Under the pieces are notes generated by a model that saw nothing but the letters and a program-made list of their open reading frames with translations, made no database searches and was not told the DNA's origin. Shown piece by piece: positions 15,301 to 25,405 of a DNA stretch of 64,000 nucleotides. Position 1 is the first letter of the stretch. Each line of letters starts with the position of its first letter. The stretch is from Ciona intestinalis (lineage: Eukaryota > Chordata > Ascidiacea > Phlebobranchia > Cionidae), in contig NC_020170.2 in assembly GCF_000224145.3 (NCBI RefSeq), positions 4,418,646 through 4,482,645 of the forward strand, in the 5' to 3' direction. The position numbers and the translations under genes are program-made.

Positions 15301-18300
15301 ATAGCAGCCTTGGGAATAATACAGAAAAGCAAATCTAAATATACCAATCGTATTGTAAACAATTAACAACGGTCTTTTAGAGTCGTGAGGAGATGGTTTT
15401 ATAACACAGAGTTAGACATTGAAATGCTTATTTGATTTATTTTTATTAAAAGTAAACTAAAATATCTCAAGAGTTATGCATATAACGAGGGTATATAGAA
15501 CACAGATATTACAGGACAGTATGAATATGTGGTCAGAACAATATACCACAAGGAAAAAGAGGTGCTGGTTTAAAATTGGCAAAACTATCCGTTATATATA
15601 TATATATATGTACATATATATATATATGATTAGTTACATGTACAATTTTGAGTTTCTTAAAACATAATATTTCAACTCAAAGTTATTTTTTTTGATATCG
15701 CTGATTTTTTTTCAATGCACCATACAAATGAAATCACTCGTTCGATATAGCCAAACAAGTACATATGTGAATACACGTACTTCTGAACCGTGTCTATCAG
15801 GACGAGTTGTGAGTAACAGGTAAGCCTATAAGCTGTACATTCGTCATATCGGATTTTGTCTCGCTTTCCAAAGCCAAACAAGTATAAGGTACCGTGAGGT
15901 AAGATGGGATACCTTTTATTAGCACCTAAATCCTATATTACGAGGTCGTGTTCTAACCGTAATTAACAACGGTCTTTTAGCGTCGCGAGGCTATGGTTAC
16001 ATAATTCTATAAATATTCTCTGTTTACGACCAAATGTGACGAAAAAAAGAATAAAAGCATGTTCCATCTTACCCTACTTTATGTGTTAATATCGTATTTC
16101 TGAACCGTGTCGACCCGAGGGAATGGCGTGTAACAGGTAAGCATATAAGCCATACATAAATTCGTCTTAATGGTATTTTGATAATTAAATTCGCTCGGCA
16201 GAATCATGTTACGTGGAACGCTCAATTGGATAGACGAGCTATGAGGTCGCGTTTAATCAGCTTGTGGTAAATACACGGCAGAAAACACGTCTCAGAAGAG
16301 CATGGGTTGGCCAATGAACTTTCTGTGAAGCTTTCGCGTTTAAAAGATGACCACACGTTTTGATAGGAGGAACGCAAAGGCGTTTAAATTCGATTGCTGA
16401 CTGAGCATGTTATTAATCGAAAACAACACGAAAATTGCACATAACTTGGGCATTTAGATATGGAACTACTGTGACATATATATATATATATATATATATA
16501 ATATCATTTTGCTATGGCAATAACTATATATGATATTTATAATACACTATGTTTTAACTACTCGATTCTAATACTGTATAATAACACATGCACTTAAATG
16601 TACAGTAGGGTGGGGAAAGATGGGAGAACTTTTCATTCTATTTTATCCTTTTATTTTGTAGTAAACAAAGAAAACTTAAAGGCTTATAAATCCGTATCAT
16701 CTCGACTCCCTTATACCGTTGGTAATTGTTTAAAACACGATCAGGATATTCAAATATTATGAGCTACAGGTGTCCCATCTTTCCCCACCCTACTATATAT
16801 AGTGCATACGATGCTAAAACACGTATTCATTATTTTGCACCACACATCTAAAACAACATGAAATAGTCTTACAGTGTGTAACAGGGGTTTCTGGCAAACC
16901 AACAAAGCAGTTAAAGTTTTCGTAAAATATAAACCTCTTATAGCGTTGTGGTAAAATTGGGATGCGTTTTATGGAAAAACAAATCAAACCTTTTGATCTC
17001 GCAATCCCGTATCTGCCGAAGAGTCTGAACAGCAGCAGAAGGCCAAGAAACGTCACCACCATTTCAAAGCCTTGCAGATCCCCAGTAAACTTCATTGCTT
17101 TGTTGTTTTAGCTTCTTTCACGAAATTCTATTCGCACAAGATCCCTGTGTATACTTTCTATGGCTAGCCCTTTTGTTTGTCGCTTGTTTAACAGAGTCTA
17201 AATATCCTTAAGGCTTAGTTCAGCAGATGTAATTCGTTTAAGCAATGTTATTTCGTAGGAAGTTCTATATATCTTGCTGCATAAGTTCAAACGTCTGCAT
17301 TGTCCAAGGCACAACTACACAAAGTGGAAATTTTGGGTCCAAACTGCTATGCTGCGATAATCGTGCTACACAGAAAGACTTTCAAAATTCCCCGGCGTTG
17401 CTTTTGCTCGTATTTCACCTTCGGCTCATACACGTCTTGGGTTGGTCGTTGCCAAATACTCGAATCTGCGTTTTTTCCCTCCAGCCGCGAATGTGCCGAG
17501 CTAGGACAGCGCTCGCTAGTTCTGTAGTGACGTTTTCCCAACAGCATGTTTAAAATGCACGCTTCATTGGTCACCACGTTGAAAACTTGGTCCAAAAATT
17601 AAACCCAACAAATGATGTCTCAGTCGTTCGTTGAACCGTACAGAAACGTGGTTTTAACATTTCCACGCGACAGACACCTGTTGGCATATCTATGACTCAC
17701 TGACTGTAAATTAATGATCCACGACAAAGAAAATTTCGAAAATGGATAACTTCATTTTCCCCCAAATTCCAGAAGAGAGATTTTCAATCCAACCAAACGA
17801 TCCGACGAAATCGCATGCGCTTGACTTGTCCCAGTGTATATTAGAGCCAACTGCATCATCGAAATACGCTTTGAAGAAAATCAATACCATTGTTGAAACT
17901 TGCCCGTCCTGACACTTAACCGTTATTGCAGCGACAGAAGTTATTTTCCGCCGTGAAAAACGTCAACTCGTTTTAATCAAATCTCCAGTGCAGTGCGCAA
18001 GCCTCTACTTTATTGACAACGGCACAGCAGAAAATTACAGGAGAAGACAATAAGCACGATGCGGTTTCATATTATATACTACAGAGTGTTGCAAACGATA
18101 TCACATTCCACCCACGAAAGATACAGGCATTAATTGTGAGTATAATACTGTCCAGTAAGATGGATACGGTTAACACATAATTTCCCATTTCCTAATCGTG
18201 TTTTAAGAATTAACAACGTAGTATTCATTGTTTACTACCAAATTAGACAATAAAAGACAACGAAAACATGAACCATCTTACCCCATTCTACCACAAACTA

Positions 18301-21300
18301 CGTACCGTTATACCCATTCTCCTCTATGCGTTCATATATAAGTGTTTGTGGTAACTCGCATACGTGCAGTTGTAATCTATCTTGTGCATTTTCCCAATTA
18401 CACGCCTTATCTATCTACACGTTTATTTGCACATAACGATACCCTTGACCCGATGACATTTGATACGCCCTTATGACGTGTGGTTCACCGAGATGACGTC
18501 ATTACGCCCTGAACATAAACTTTTCACTAAGTGCACGATTTTCAACTTGATATTCGGCCAAACATTCGAATTAACTTTACAAAGGCATATATGTGGATGA
18601 GGCGCGTGTATCTACGCTACCTCGCGAGCTAATTCAAATTAATTATTAAATAGAAGTCTTTGTATATATGCAAAGTCTAAAGGCGCTGACGCAATGAACC
18701 CGCAATCCTATACAGTGTGTTGCTTTATGATGTCTATGTTCGGGTAAATGATAGAAAAAGTATGCGACCATGGAATTTATACTTTAATGCGCGGTGCAAC
18801 AATATTCTGTGGGGTAGGAAAATAACGGCTATGGGTGTTATTCGTAAAAACGACGCACTTTATTCTGCTTATAAATGCATACCACTTTATAACGAACAAG
18901 GGTATACCGTTGTCCATATGGAAGCAATAGAAAATGTTTTGTTTTATTGTCAAAATGGGATGCATAAATTGTGACTTTGGACAAAGCGTTTAAAATGTAT
19001 AACAGTATTGACCTATGCTTAATTAAAATCTTGTTAAAACGCTAGAATTTCAATTTGTTAAATCAGAATTTGGAAATATGGTATATTGTGCTTAACGCTA
19101 CCAATCCTACCCCACGTTATTGTAATTAGGCACATAACCCTTCATACGCCATGATATAAATTTACTGACAAAACTACAACTAATGGGGAAAGTTTACAAA
19201 TACAGTAACACGCACATTTGGTATAGAAGTGATAGTACATAAGCAAATATAGCATCTTTAAGTTTTCGCGAACATCGGATTCTGTGGGTTTGTTTAAGCG
19301 CGCCACCACGTGCATACGCAATCTAAATTTAAATCCGCTTAACGGCGTGGTGTACTGAGCCGACGAGCACATGCACTGCTCAAAGTTCACATGTTTTTTT
19401 GTCATATATACATTATTAAACAAACACCAAACTTAAGTTTAGTAAAAGCAAAATCAACGCAAAAAGTATGTTCGCGCTTAAAGTTTCCGAGTACGCTATG
19501 GCACAGTGGTTACTCACGTAACGGCAATTGCTCCAACCCAATGGTCGTTAATGGGTTGTCTAAATTATCAGCAATAAAAACAATCATCCACAAAGTTACA
19601 CACGTGGTTACTCGTAAACAGACACGAGGTGCATAAAGAGAACACTTGTGTTTTTACGACTGTCATTACTCCGTCCGGTTATATGATAACTCAGTTATAC
19701 ATTCATACATGCATTTCATACTAACAAACTATAAGACAATGTAGCTTAAAAACGCAGTATGCAGAAATATAAACACTGTGTATAGGCCTCACACGGTTGC
19801 GACATTAGACCAACTGTTTTTTATCAATCGACCTTAACAAACAAACCGCTACACACGACAGAGCTTTCTATTCAGCCGTAATCAAAATACATCTGCCTTC
19901 ACAAACGAACAGTTGAAACAACGAAATGTCGTCATGACGTCACAAATGTACGCCACAGTGGAACCGTGTTTAGCCTGCCTATGCCTCTAGCCCAGAAGGT
20001 ATGGGTTTGAGTCTCGGTTGTGCTACTATTGTGCGCACTTGTGTCCTTGGAAAAGATAGTTAACGGCAATTGTTGTGTGGTCCGTTACTTTACAAAAAAT
20101 ACTGTCAAATTAAAATAACAATATTACAGATATGTTTTCATCACTGTCGTTGTCCCGTCGCTCGATATAATTAAATTACGTTCATTTATTCACAAATACT
20201 GCATTTCTGGTTATACAGCGAAGCCAACAAGAACGTTCCGGCGACGTATATTCAATATTGATTACCAAGAGTCCAAATTAACCTTGGCTTTGAAATATGC
20301 AGAGTATTTGTAATTCCAGGATGATTCTATGCCATTATTGACAATTATAATTACTACTTGCAGCTAAATTCCTATTTGATAGTTTTTGGATTAAATTTTC
20401 GGAGACTAACTTTTCTAATTCTGCAGACTAGTTAATTAGCGACGCTTAGCAATGCCATGTAATTGGATTCGTTAGGCTGGTGAATTAGCTTAGAAAATTA
20501 GAGTGTTTCAGGCAGATTGATTGCATGTGAGCTGCACTACTGTCCCTGGGGTATCGCACGTCGCACTTGATGTAACATTACACAACTGATTCTAGTTACC
20601 CTTATGCCCAACGGGTAGATAAAATACAATTAAACGGCCAGGTATGGGAAAGAGAGTTTGGAACGTAGATTATTTGTCGGACTTTTGTATGGTATACCTA
20701 TATATTTGTAAGGAATTGAGTATGCGCTGAATTGTATTGTTTATACAGCTTTAAAGTTCACTTTTCGGGGAACGCGAAATCGCACTTTTAAGACTTATAG
20801 TTAAGTTTTTACGGCGACTGATAAATTTAAATTGCTTTTTGAACAATATATAGCAGACCTCTTAAGCTTAGAGTATCACGATGCCTTGTACTACTCGCAC
20901 GTGTTTCAAGTGAAATAGTGTACGAACACCAATCATATGACGACTGTCGTTTTCGGGCCACGCGAGCATATAGTGCAAGTTACATTCATTCAAATGATTA
21001 TTGTAGGATTGTGGTTTGACAAAGAAACATGAAACACAGCACACTTACCCTCTTTCTTTCCTTCCAAGTACGACAGCACACCACCAGATAAACGGCCTAG
21101 AAATTGCACTAAACGCTGTTTCCACGCATTCCGTGCTTTTCCGCAACCTTCCGGTTTCGATTCCGCCACGGATTGCATGTCCTCGGACATCGTTTCGGGA
21201 TCGGGGGAAATTGAGACGAATCCTTGCTTCTTCTCGTCGCTTCTTTTTCTGAGAAGCTTCCCGGATGCTGGGATTTTGCTATTCCCGTTCGGAGGTTGCG

Positions 21301-24300
21301 GAGGACTCCAGATTTCAACTTCCATGCCTTCTGGTTGAAGACTGACGCTCCTCCGCGCCGGAGAAAGTGTATTTGAGACCAACTTTTCATAATCTCCATT
21401 TCCCTTCACCAACAAAGCTGATGATTCGTTGCTATCATGTCTTACAGCTTTTTCCCTCACATCAAGTTCGTTAAACAGATTCTCAGCATCTGTGGTCGAA
21501 GTCCCACTGTTCGGCAGGGAAACAGCTTTCCGATAATCAAGCGCGTACAGCTGATATCTGTTGGTCATTTTAACAAAACTAGCTTTCCAAACTACGCAAT
21601 GCAATCTTATGAACAGTTTACAGTCCCACTCTAAGGCGGTGGGAAACCCTTTACAAATATAACATAATAACATTCGTTAGTAAGGGAAGCAACAATAAAC
21701 TACTCATAACATAAGGTCACAAACCTTACAAGCAATTTCCTCTACCCAATATTGCAACTCAGTACATTAAGCTCACAAAACAACGTAAACCGCTGTATCT
21801 AATATGTTACATGCCTCAAAACCTAATATCTACCAACGTTATAGCTAAGCCTCGCTTGTGGCTGAGTAATTTCGGCAGAACGCAATTGGCGATGCTAATC
21901 TGGTCCTGGAGGCTAAACCGGCAAGACACGAAAAGCCTTTTTTTGCGAGGTCTAACATTGTTATGTACAGTTGATAAGGTAGCACTTCCTCAACCGCGCA
22001 TACTTATGGCCTGTTTCTTCGTTATTGCGGCTTTTAGAATAACTGCCCACGCTTCATATATACAGTGTATGTTTTAATGTCACTTTATATAGTAGGATGA
22101 GGGAAGATGGGAGAGCTTTAGCACATAAGATCATGTTTAACTATTAACATCGGTCTATAGGAGTCGTGAGAATACGGTTTTATATTTTTTCAATTAAATG
22201 TTTTTTGTTTACTACTAAATGGAACGAGAAAATCGAATGAAAATGTGTCCAATCTTTCCCCAACCGCCAAAGTCTAAAATAGATCAGTATTCAGACTAAG
22301 GAATAAACCGAGAATTTATTTATTTAAAAGTATAACCAAACTATTTTTGTTAAACAACTAGGTAATCCAAAATACCTTCGGTCTTTGTTATCTTACAACC
22401 TAAAACTAAGATATCCATATTCTGTTTACATTGACTTTATTAAACGGTACTCGCAATTCATTATTTTAGTACAGGTGTTCCTGTACTGTCTGTCGCCAGC
22501 TCTGTTATTCATCTGTTCTAAAAAGAATGCAGTAATAATGCGTCGAATAAAATACGCCGATTATATTGATTGCTCTGACGTGTGGACGGCGACGAGGGGG
22601 CCACGAACTATTTTTTCTAGATTAACGCGAACCTAATAACACCATATATACCTCATACGACGCGTGAGATCTCGCCCGCGCTTTCATTAAGCCGTGTAAA
22701 CACGCCAATCTGCCATCGCTCATTAAAAATACATTAGTCTACATTGTTTTTCACTGTAAGAGACCAGAACGGTATAACTGTTGCATTCGACAATAGGCAT
22801 AAACAATAGTGGCAACGTGGATCAATGCCAACGCTTTCTGTGACTGGCTGTCTCTTACGTAGATCGATGAAGCTGGCAGTTCCCTATCTAGTATTCCTGT
22901 ATACAGTTGAACTATATTTATATATTCCATCTGGAGGTAGCGTGCGTTCAAATAAGGTTCAGCGCTATCAGGCAAAGAAGTAGGTACGGGTTCTATTCAG
23001 TATTGATTAGATATATCCCAACTAATGCCGGCTTTCCCTTGGCGGGTTTAAATGAAATTGACGCTTAGAGTTAATATACATATATAACCAACCAAGATCT
23101 AATACACAAAGTCATCGCCCTCCATTTGACCCCGTAATGTTTAAATTCATCGCGAGAATTTAATATCGCGGATTGGTGTAATCACACCGGCACTGTGGTG
23201 GTTTCGCAGCCGAAAGTTACCCCGTGAGAATTATCAAGGTTCCAGAGGTCGCTCTCCTACTATTCGGCCTTACTAAACTCCCAAAGGACTTTCACGGTGA
23301 TTACATTCTGTGGTAAACAGATACGAAATAGCGTAACACCCAAACGAAGCCTGACCCCCGGGCGTGCGTCATACACAGGTAACATAACAACTGAACGACG
23401 AAATATTTTTCGAGCATCCCAATACACAACACAAGTACAGCAGAATGCGTATATGTCAATTAACATTGACGAACGCGTGTCTAGATACCATAGTTCTGTG
23501 GAGTATGATGGAATACCTTTAGTATCTAAAACCCTTATTTCCTGATCGTGTTTTAAGTAAATAACAACGCTCTTTTACAGTCACGAGGCTACGGTTATAT
23601 AATTCTGTAAATATTTTTTGATTCCTATTAAATGGGACGAGAAAATATGAAAACATGTCCCATTTTACCCCACCCTAATATATGAACATCATTACGCCAC
23701 CAAACGGTAAATAATTTTAATAACTGCCCCTACACCGATATTGATTGCTTTGAAGTGCATTAGCAAAACGGCCGAGATTCATTACCGTTAAAACACCGTG
23801 CCACCTTTCATCAAACCACGAGGAATGTTTTACCAATGTTCAATTTATATCTCGGCGCCATGCGTCCATTATTGGAACAGTAAAAGATGAAACGGTAGCC
23901 TGCGCGTTGAAAGCCGTTTGCTGTTCACTGTCAGACCCATTAGTGGCTTTTTTTTAGCTCAAGGCTCACGCATTGAAACTCGCATGTTCGTGCCACTGCC
24001 ATCAATAATTCACGTCGTATCTATTTTAATTAATTGTCAGCAGAGGAAGACGGCGAACTTGAGAACGGAAGTCAACCTTCGCTAGCTTTACTGGTGACTG
24101 ACTCTACTAGTAAGATATACTCTTACTATTGCTGTCTATTATACAATTTTACACGAACAATTTTAGGTCTATTTTGGGTAACAATTACCAATACGAAATT
24201 CCACGTTTGTCACAGTTCTTGTTCTGGGAAATAGCTGTATATTCCCACACTCTACAACTGTATATTCTTGGCTACTTACTCACTGCAAAGCATTGTTACT

Positions 24301-25405
24301 TACACAGTACCGGTATCAGAAAAGTTCTACAGAAACATTTTTTTCTCTGAAAAAAGTTTTTGTCTCTCTTTCTGTTCATTCACGCGCACCCGTCAAAAAT
24401 CGGGTGTTCTGTTACCGGGCATAAAAGTTTAATGCTAGTTACAGTTGGCGCACGGTCGATACTGCGGCTTGCACACTGTCACAGAATATCTGAAACTAGG
24501 CTTTACGTAGCTTCCCGAACATGTTATAATATTAAACATTAATGCGCAAAGTGCAACTGGAATTTCCTTTCAGTAACTGAAGCTGGTGCACACAATATTG
24601 CACAGCGCAGTTCGGGTAAGAGGTGTAAACGTGTATACACCATAACCACTATTTGGGGTCATTAGCACGGTTTACCTCATGAAAGATGCAAGACTTTGTG
24701 CTATAACCTTGTCCAAGCGCCGTTTGCAATCGATGCTATCCTTCAAGGAGCGGTAAATGATTTAAATCGGACACGAAAACGGATTTCGTACACGCTTTCG
24801 ATTTTTGGGAGTCTCTGATAAACTGATAGGCAACTGTAGACGACATGATTTTATATACGCACGACCTCTCTTAATATAAATCTATCTATGACATGCATCT
24901 AACGATAGGTAAATAAAAAGGAAAAAGATAAATCCGTTTAACGAAAACTTAATCAGTACCTGCGTCCTATAGGACATTGACATTTAGAATGTAATCGTCA
25001 CCTATAGTTCATGCTTGTACATATTCTAATTACGTGATCCTTTATGTTTTGTTCAATCATATTTATGCTGTCAAAATTCCGTATGTTCAATTTATCCGGT
25101 GTCTGCTGTGGCCGTAATTGGCATACTATAAACACTACGCCTTCTAGATCGGGATGAATATTTAATAAGCAAGTTACAGAAACCGACTCACCTATCATCG
25201 CTTGCATAGTGTACGCATCCTGGGTGTAAGACGGGCTTGGAGTGCAGCAGAAATCGAAGCATCGAATCACGAAACATTGGTCAAGGAAGGCGTTTAGCGA
25301 CCTCATGCAGTTTTCAGACTTGGAAGCTTGAGGAGTGTGTCGGCCCCTAGGTGACGCACTATCCCTCTTTGAGGTGGATGATTTTGGAACGAGGTGACGG
25401 TTCAT
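308..25405 (-). CDS. KCNIP: KChIP-type Kv4 channel-interacting EF-hand protein, multi-exon, 3' end outside window
   Basis: Cytosolic calcium sensor that binds the N-terminus of Kv4 potassium channels and controls their trafficking and inactivation (family knowledge). Common exons, read high to low: 3822-3698, 2627-2558, 1830-1760, 1128-1021 and 475-308. Each is bounded by AG/GT and all phases agree. They encode the KChIP core: an opening like [19 protein letters not shown], then [13 protein letters not shown], degenerate EF-hands 1 and 2 ([13 protein letters not shown]), and canonical EF-hands 3 ([12 protein letters not shown]) and 4 ([13 protein letters not shown]). The last short exon, ending near FQNVM in vertebrates, must lie left of base 1; reading on past 308 runs into a MITE. 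The exon at 3822 could also start at 3825, adding one codon. It accepts any of three first exons, listed separately. The 13-kb intron between 3823 and 16990 holds most of the window's MITEs. Family call is strong; linkage of the distant first exons is inferred from phase and sequence. Confidence 0.88.
510..607 (+). repeat. SINE-like tail fragment
   Basis: Shared tail blocks: GTTACATACGTGGTGA, GCGGACACCGGGTGT, AACAGAACAC and CACGCGAGGATAAATAA. Confidence 0.5.
658..780 (+). repeat. SINE-like tail fragment
   Basis: GGCACAAGGTGTATGAAACA, AACACCTGTGTTATAACGAC, TGTC and ACACGAGGATAAATAG. Confidence 0.5.
1157..1310 (+). mobile_element. MITE copy, right end truncated
   Basis: Shares TACCTTTAGCACATATTATCC, AACAATTAACAACGGTCTAT and TTTGTTTACTACCAAATAGG with the other copies; the right inverted end is missing. 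Confidence 0.7.
6071..6268 (+). mobile_element. MITE copy, diverged, family A
   Basis: Left block GAGACACCTTTAGCACATAT, mid block ACAACGG, right block TTCTTTGTTTACTGC, end CTTACCCCACCATA. Confidence 0.7.
8013..8203 (+). mobile_element. MITE copy, family B
   Basis: Family B is marked by GCACCTAAATCCCATATTTC instead of GCACATAATATCC. Ends GATGGGATACC / GTCCCATCTTACCCC. Confidence 0.72.
8402..8501 (+). repeat. Perfect 50-bp tandem duplication
   Basis: Units 8402-8451 and 8452-8501 are identical (TTAATTTTGAATTCGTGTTT...). Complete identity suggests a recent event or an assembly duplication. Confidence 0.9.
8880..8975 (+). mobile_element. MITE fragment, left half
   Basis: AGTAGGGTGGGG end, AACATAATATGCAAATATCC and TTTTAAACAATTACTAAAGG; stops after GGGAGTCGTG. 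Confidence 0.7.
9229..9288 (+). repeat. SINE-like 3' end fragment
   Basis: ATAACGACTGTCATTTTTCG followed by GATAAAGTAGGTTACATTTA, the end shared by the family. Confidence 0.4.
9781..10072 (+). mobile_element. MITE copy containing the assembly gap, family A
   Basis: Left end TAGTGGGGTGGGGGAAGATG and right end GTGTCCCATCTTCCCCCACC flank a run of N. In other copies only about 35-45 bp separate the flanking blocks, so the N run is longer than expected unless a nested repeat sits there. Confidence 0.75.
9920..10044. other. Assembly gap (125 N)
   Basis: Unknown bases inside a MITE copy. Frames drawn across it are artefacts. Confidence 0.99.
11646..11842 (+). mobile_element. MITE copy, family A
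   Basis: TAGTAGGGTGTGGTAAGATA end, AATTAACAACGGTC and TTTACTACCAAATAGGACGA blocks, AAAAGGTGTCCCATTATC right end. Confidence 0.75.
12268..12288. repeat. ATTC short tandem repeat
   Basis: Five consecutive ATTC-type units, possibly the tail of a SINE-like copy. Confidence 0.7.
12359..12532 (+). mobile_element. MITE copy, family A, small internal deletion
   Basis: Ends GGAAGATGGGATACC and AAAGGTGTCCCATCTCCCCC; the GGAGTCGTGAGGATAC segment is missing. Confidence 0.75.
13648..13841 (-). mobile_element. MITE copy, family A, near-intact
   Basis: Ends CAGTAGGATGGGGGAAGATG and CATCTTCCCCCACCCTACTA are near-perfect inverted repeats, flanked by TATATA on both sides, consistent with a TA-type target. 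Confidence 0.8.
14237..14432 (-). mobile_element. MITE copy, diverged, family A
   Basis: TTTGGTAGTAAACAAAGAGC, ATAGACCGTTGTTAATTATT and TCTCATTTTCCCCCAC blocks in order. Confidence 0.73.
15341..15402 (+). mobile_element. MITE internal fragment, family B
   Basis: Only ACAATTAACAACGGTCTTTT, GAGTCGTGAGGA and GGTTTTATAA remain; both ends lost. Confidence 0.55.
15594..15630. repeat. TA dinucleotide tract with GTAC centre
   Basis: TATATA runs either side of TGTACA; palindromic. Confidence 0.8.
15889..16078 (+). mobile_element. MITE copy, family B
   Basis: GCACCTAAATCCTATATTAC, AATTAACAACGGTCTTTTAG and GTTCCATCTTACCCTAC mark family B. Confidence 0.72.
16476..16501. repeat. TA dinucleotide microsatellite
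   Basis: Uninterrupted alternating TA of about 26 bases. Confidence 0.85.
16604..16794 (-). mobile_element. MITE copy, family A
   Basis: Ends AGTAGGGTGGGGAAAGATGG and CATCTTTCCCCACCCTACTA are inverted; located 200 bp 3' of the KIS-like exon. Confidence 0.78.
16990..17095 (-). CDS. KCNIP: KChIP alternative first exon with KIS-like hydrophobic N-terminus
   Basis: ATG at 17095. It encodes 35 residues and ends in phase 1 at a G|GTTTGA donor. The peptide starts [20 protein letters not shown] and continues with a hydrophobic stretch and FGRYG. This matches the layout of the KIS (K-channel inactivation suppressor) segment of vertebrate KChIP4a and related isoforms: a short start, L-x-G-x-EM, about 16 hydrophobic residues, then a charged FG-containing end. 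The phase matches the common exon at 3822. In vertebrates this segment keeps Kv4 channels from fast inactivation and retains the complex in internal membranes; the same role here is inferred. No promoter motif was recognised upstream. Confidence 0.78.
18147..18291 (+). mobile_element. MITE copy, shortened, family B-like
   Basis: AACACATAATTTCCCATTTC, TAAGAATTAACAACG, TTGTTTACTACCAAATTAGA and CATCTTACCCCATTC blocks; middle deleted. Confidence 0.65.
19488..19712 (+). repeat. SINE-like element with tRNA-type box A
   Basis: Head GCTATGGCACAGTGGTTA contains a good RNA polymerase III box A (TGGCACAGTGG). The tail has AGTTACACACGTGGTTACTC, AGACACGAGGTGCATAA and TTTACGACTGTCATT, ending in ATTCATACATGCATT. 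Confidence 0.6.
19975..20196 (+). repeat. SINE-like element, long copy with box-B-like motif
   Basis: GGTATGGGTTTGAGTCTCGG resembles a degenerate box B. Then TGTGTCCTTGG, TTAACGGCAATTGTTG, and the tail CACTGTCGTTGTCCCGTCGC ending ATTACGTTCATTTATTCA. Confidence 0.55.
20933..20998 (+). repeat. SINE-like 3' end fragment
   Basis: CATATGACGACTGTCGTTTT, CCACGCGAGCATA and AGTTACATTCATTCAA, next to the donor of a KChIP first exon. Confidence 0.45.
21049..21568 (-). CDS. KCNIP: KChIP alternative first exon encoding a long hydrophilic N-terminus (probable)
   Basis: Open frame of 173 codons from ATG 21568 (A at -3, opening [14 protein letters not shown]) to a strong G|GTAAGT donor in phase 1, the phase required by the common exon at 3822. 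The frame is open upstream to a poorer ATG at 21673. The peptide is Ser/Pro-rich with many acidic and basic residues. It ends in a basic-hydrophobic stretch ([15 protein letters not shown]) similar in position to the KQRFLKLL-type segment before the core in long KChIP isoforms. It could instead belong to a separate minus-strand gene, but no other compatible downstream exon was found. Confidence 0.62.
22090..22267 (+). mobile_element. MITE copy, family A
   Basis: AGTAGGATGAGGGAAGATGG end, GGTCTATAGGAGTCGTGAGA, TTTGTTTACTACTAAATGGA and GTCCAATCTTTCCCC. Confidence 0.73.
23490..23679 (+). mobile_element. MITE copy, family B
   Basis: TTTCCTGATCGTGTTTTAAG, AATAACAACGCTCTTTTACA and AACATGTCCCATTTTACCCC. 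Confidence 0.72.
25192..25405 (-). CDS. KCNIP: KChIP alternative first exon with Cys-rich, possibly palmitoylated N-terminus (probable)
   Basis: ATG at 25405 opens 71 codons ([20 protein letters not shown]...) that end at a G|GTGAGT donor in phase 1, again fitting the exon at 3822. The middle holds [11 protein letters not shown], a hydrophobic Cys cluster like the palmitoylated N-terminal segments of KChIP2/3 isoforms. The upstream frame is open only to a TTG at 25414, so the ATG is the likely start. It is the exon most distant from the core, about 21 kb away. The splice link is inferred from phase and family resemblance; a transcript read would settle it. Confidence 0.6.

Larger units (their letters stand above)
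3829..16989 (-). other. Large KChIP intron / non-coding stretch
   Basis: No conserved coding exon was recognised here on either strand. The frames longer than 60 codons lack plausible splice borders or family resemblance. The stretch is dominated by AT-rich sequence, MITE copies (6.1, 8.0, 8.9, 9.8, 11.6, 12.4, 13.6, 14.2, 15.3, 15.9 and 16.6 kb), a 50-bp tandem duplication and TA-rich simple repeats. If the first-exon model is right, it is the intron between the KIS-like exon and the common core, and could hold regulatory elements. None is identified. Confidence 0.55.
17096..25191. other. Non-coding sequence between the KChIP alternative first exons
   Basis: Apart from the exon at 21049-21568, no coding signal was recognised. 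The stretch contains MITEs at 18.1, 22.1 and 23.5 kb and SINE-like copies at 19.5, 20.0 and 20.9 kb. Any promoter for the KIS-like exon or the 21.5-kb exon should lie here; I saw no clear TATA box for either. Confidence 0.5.
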
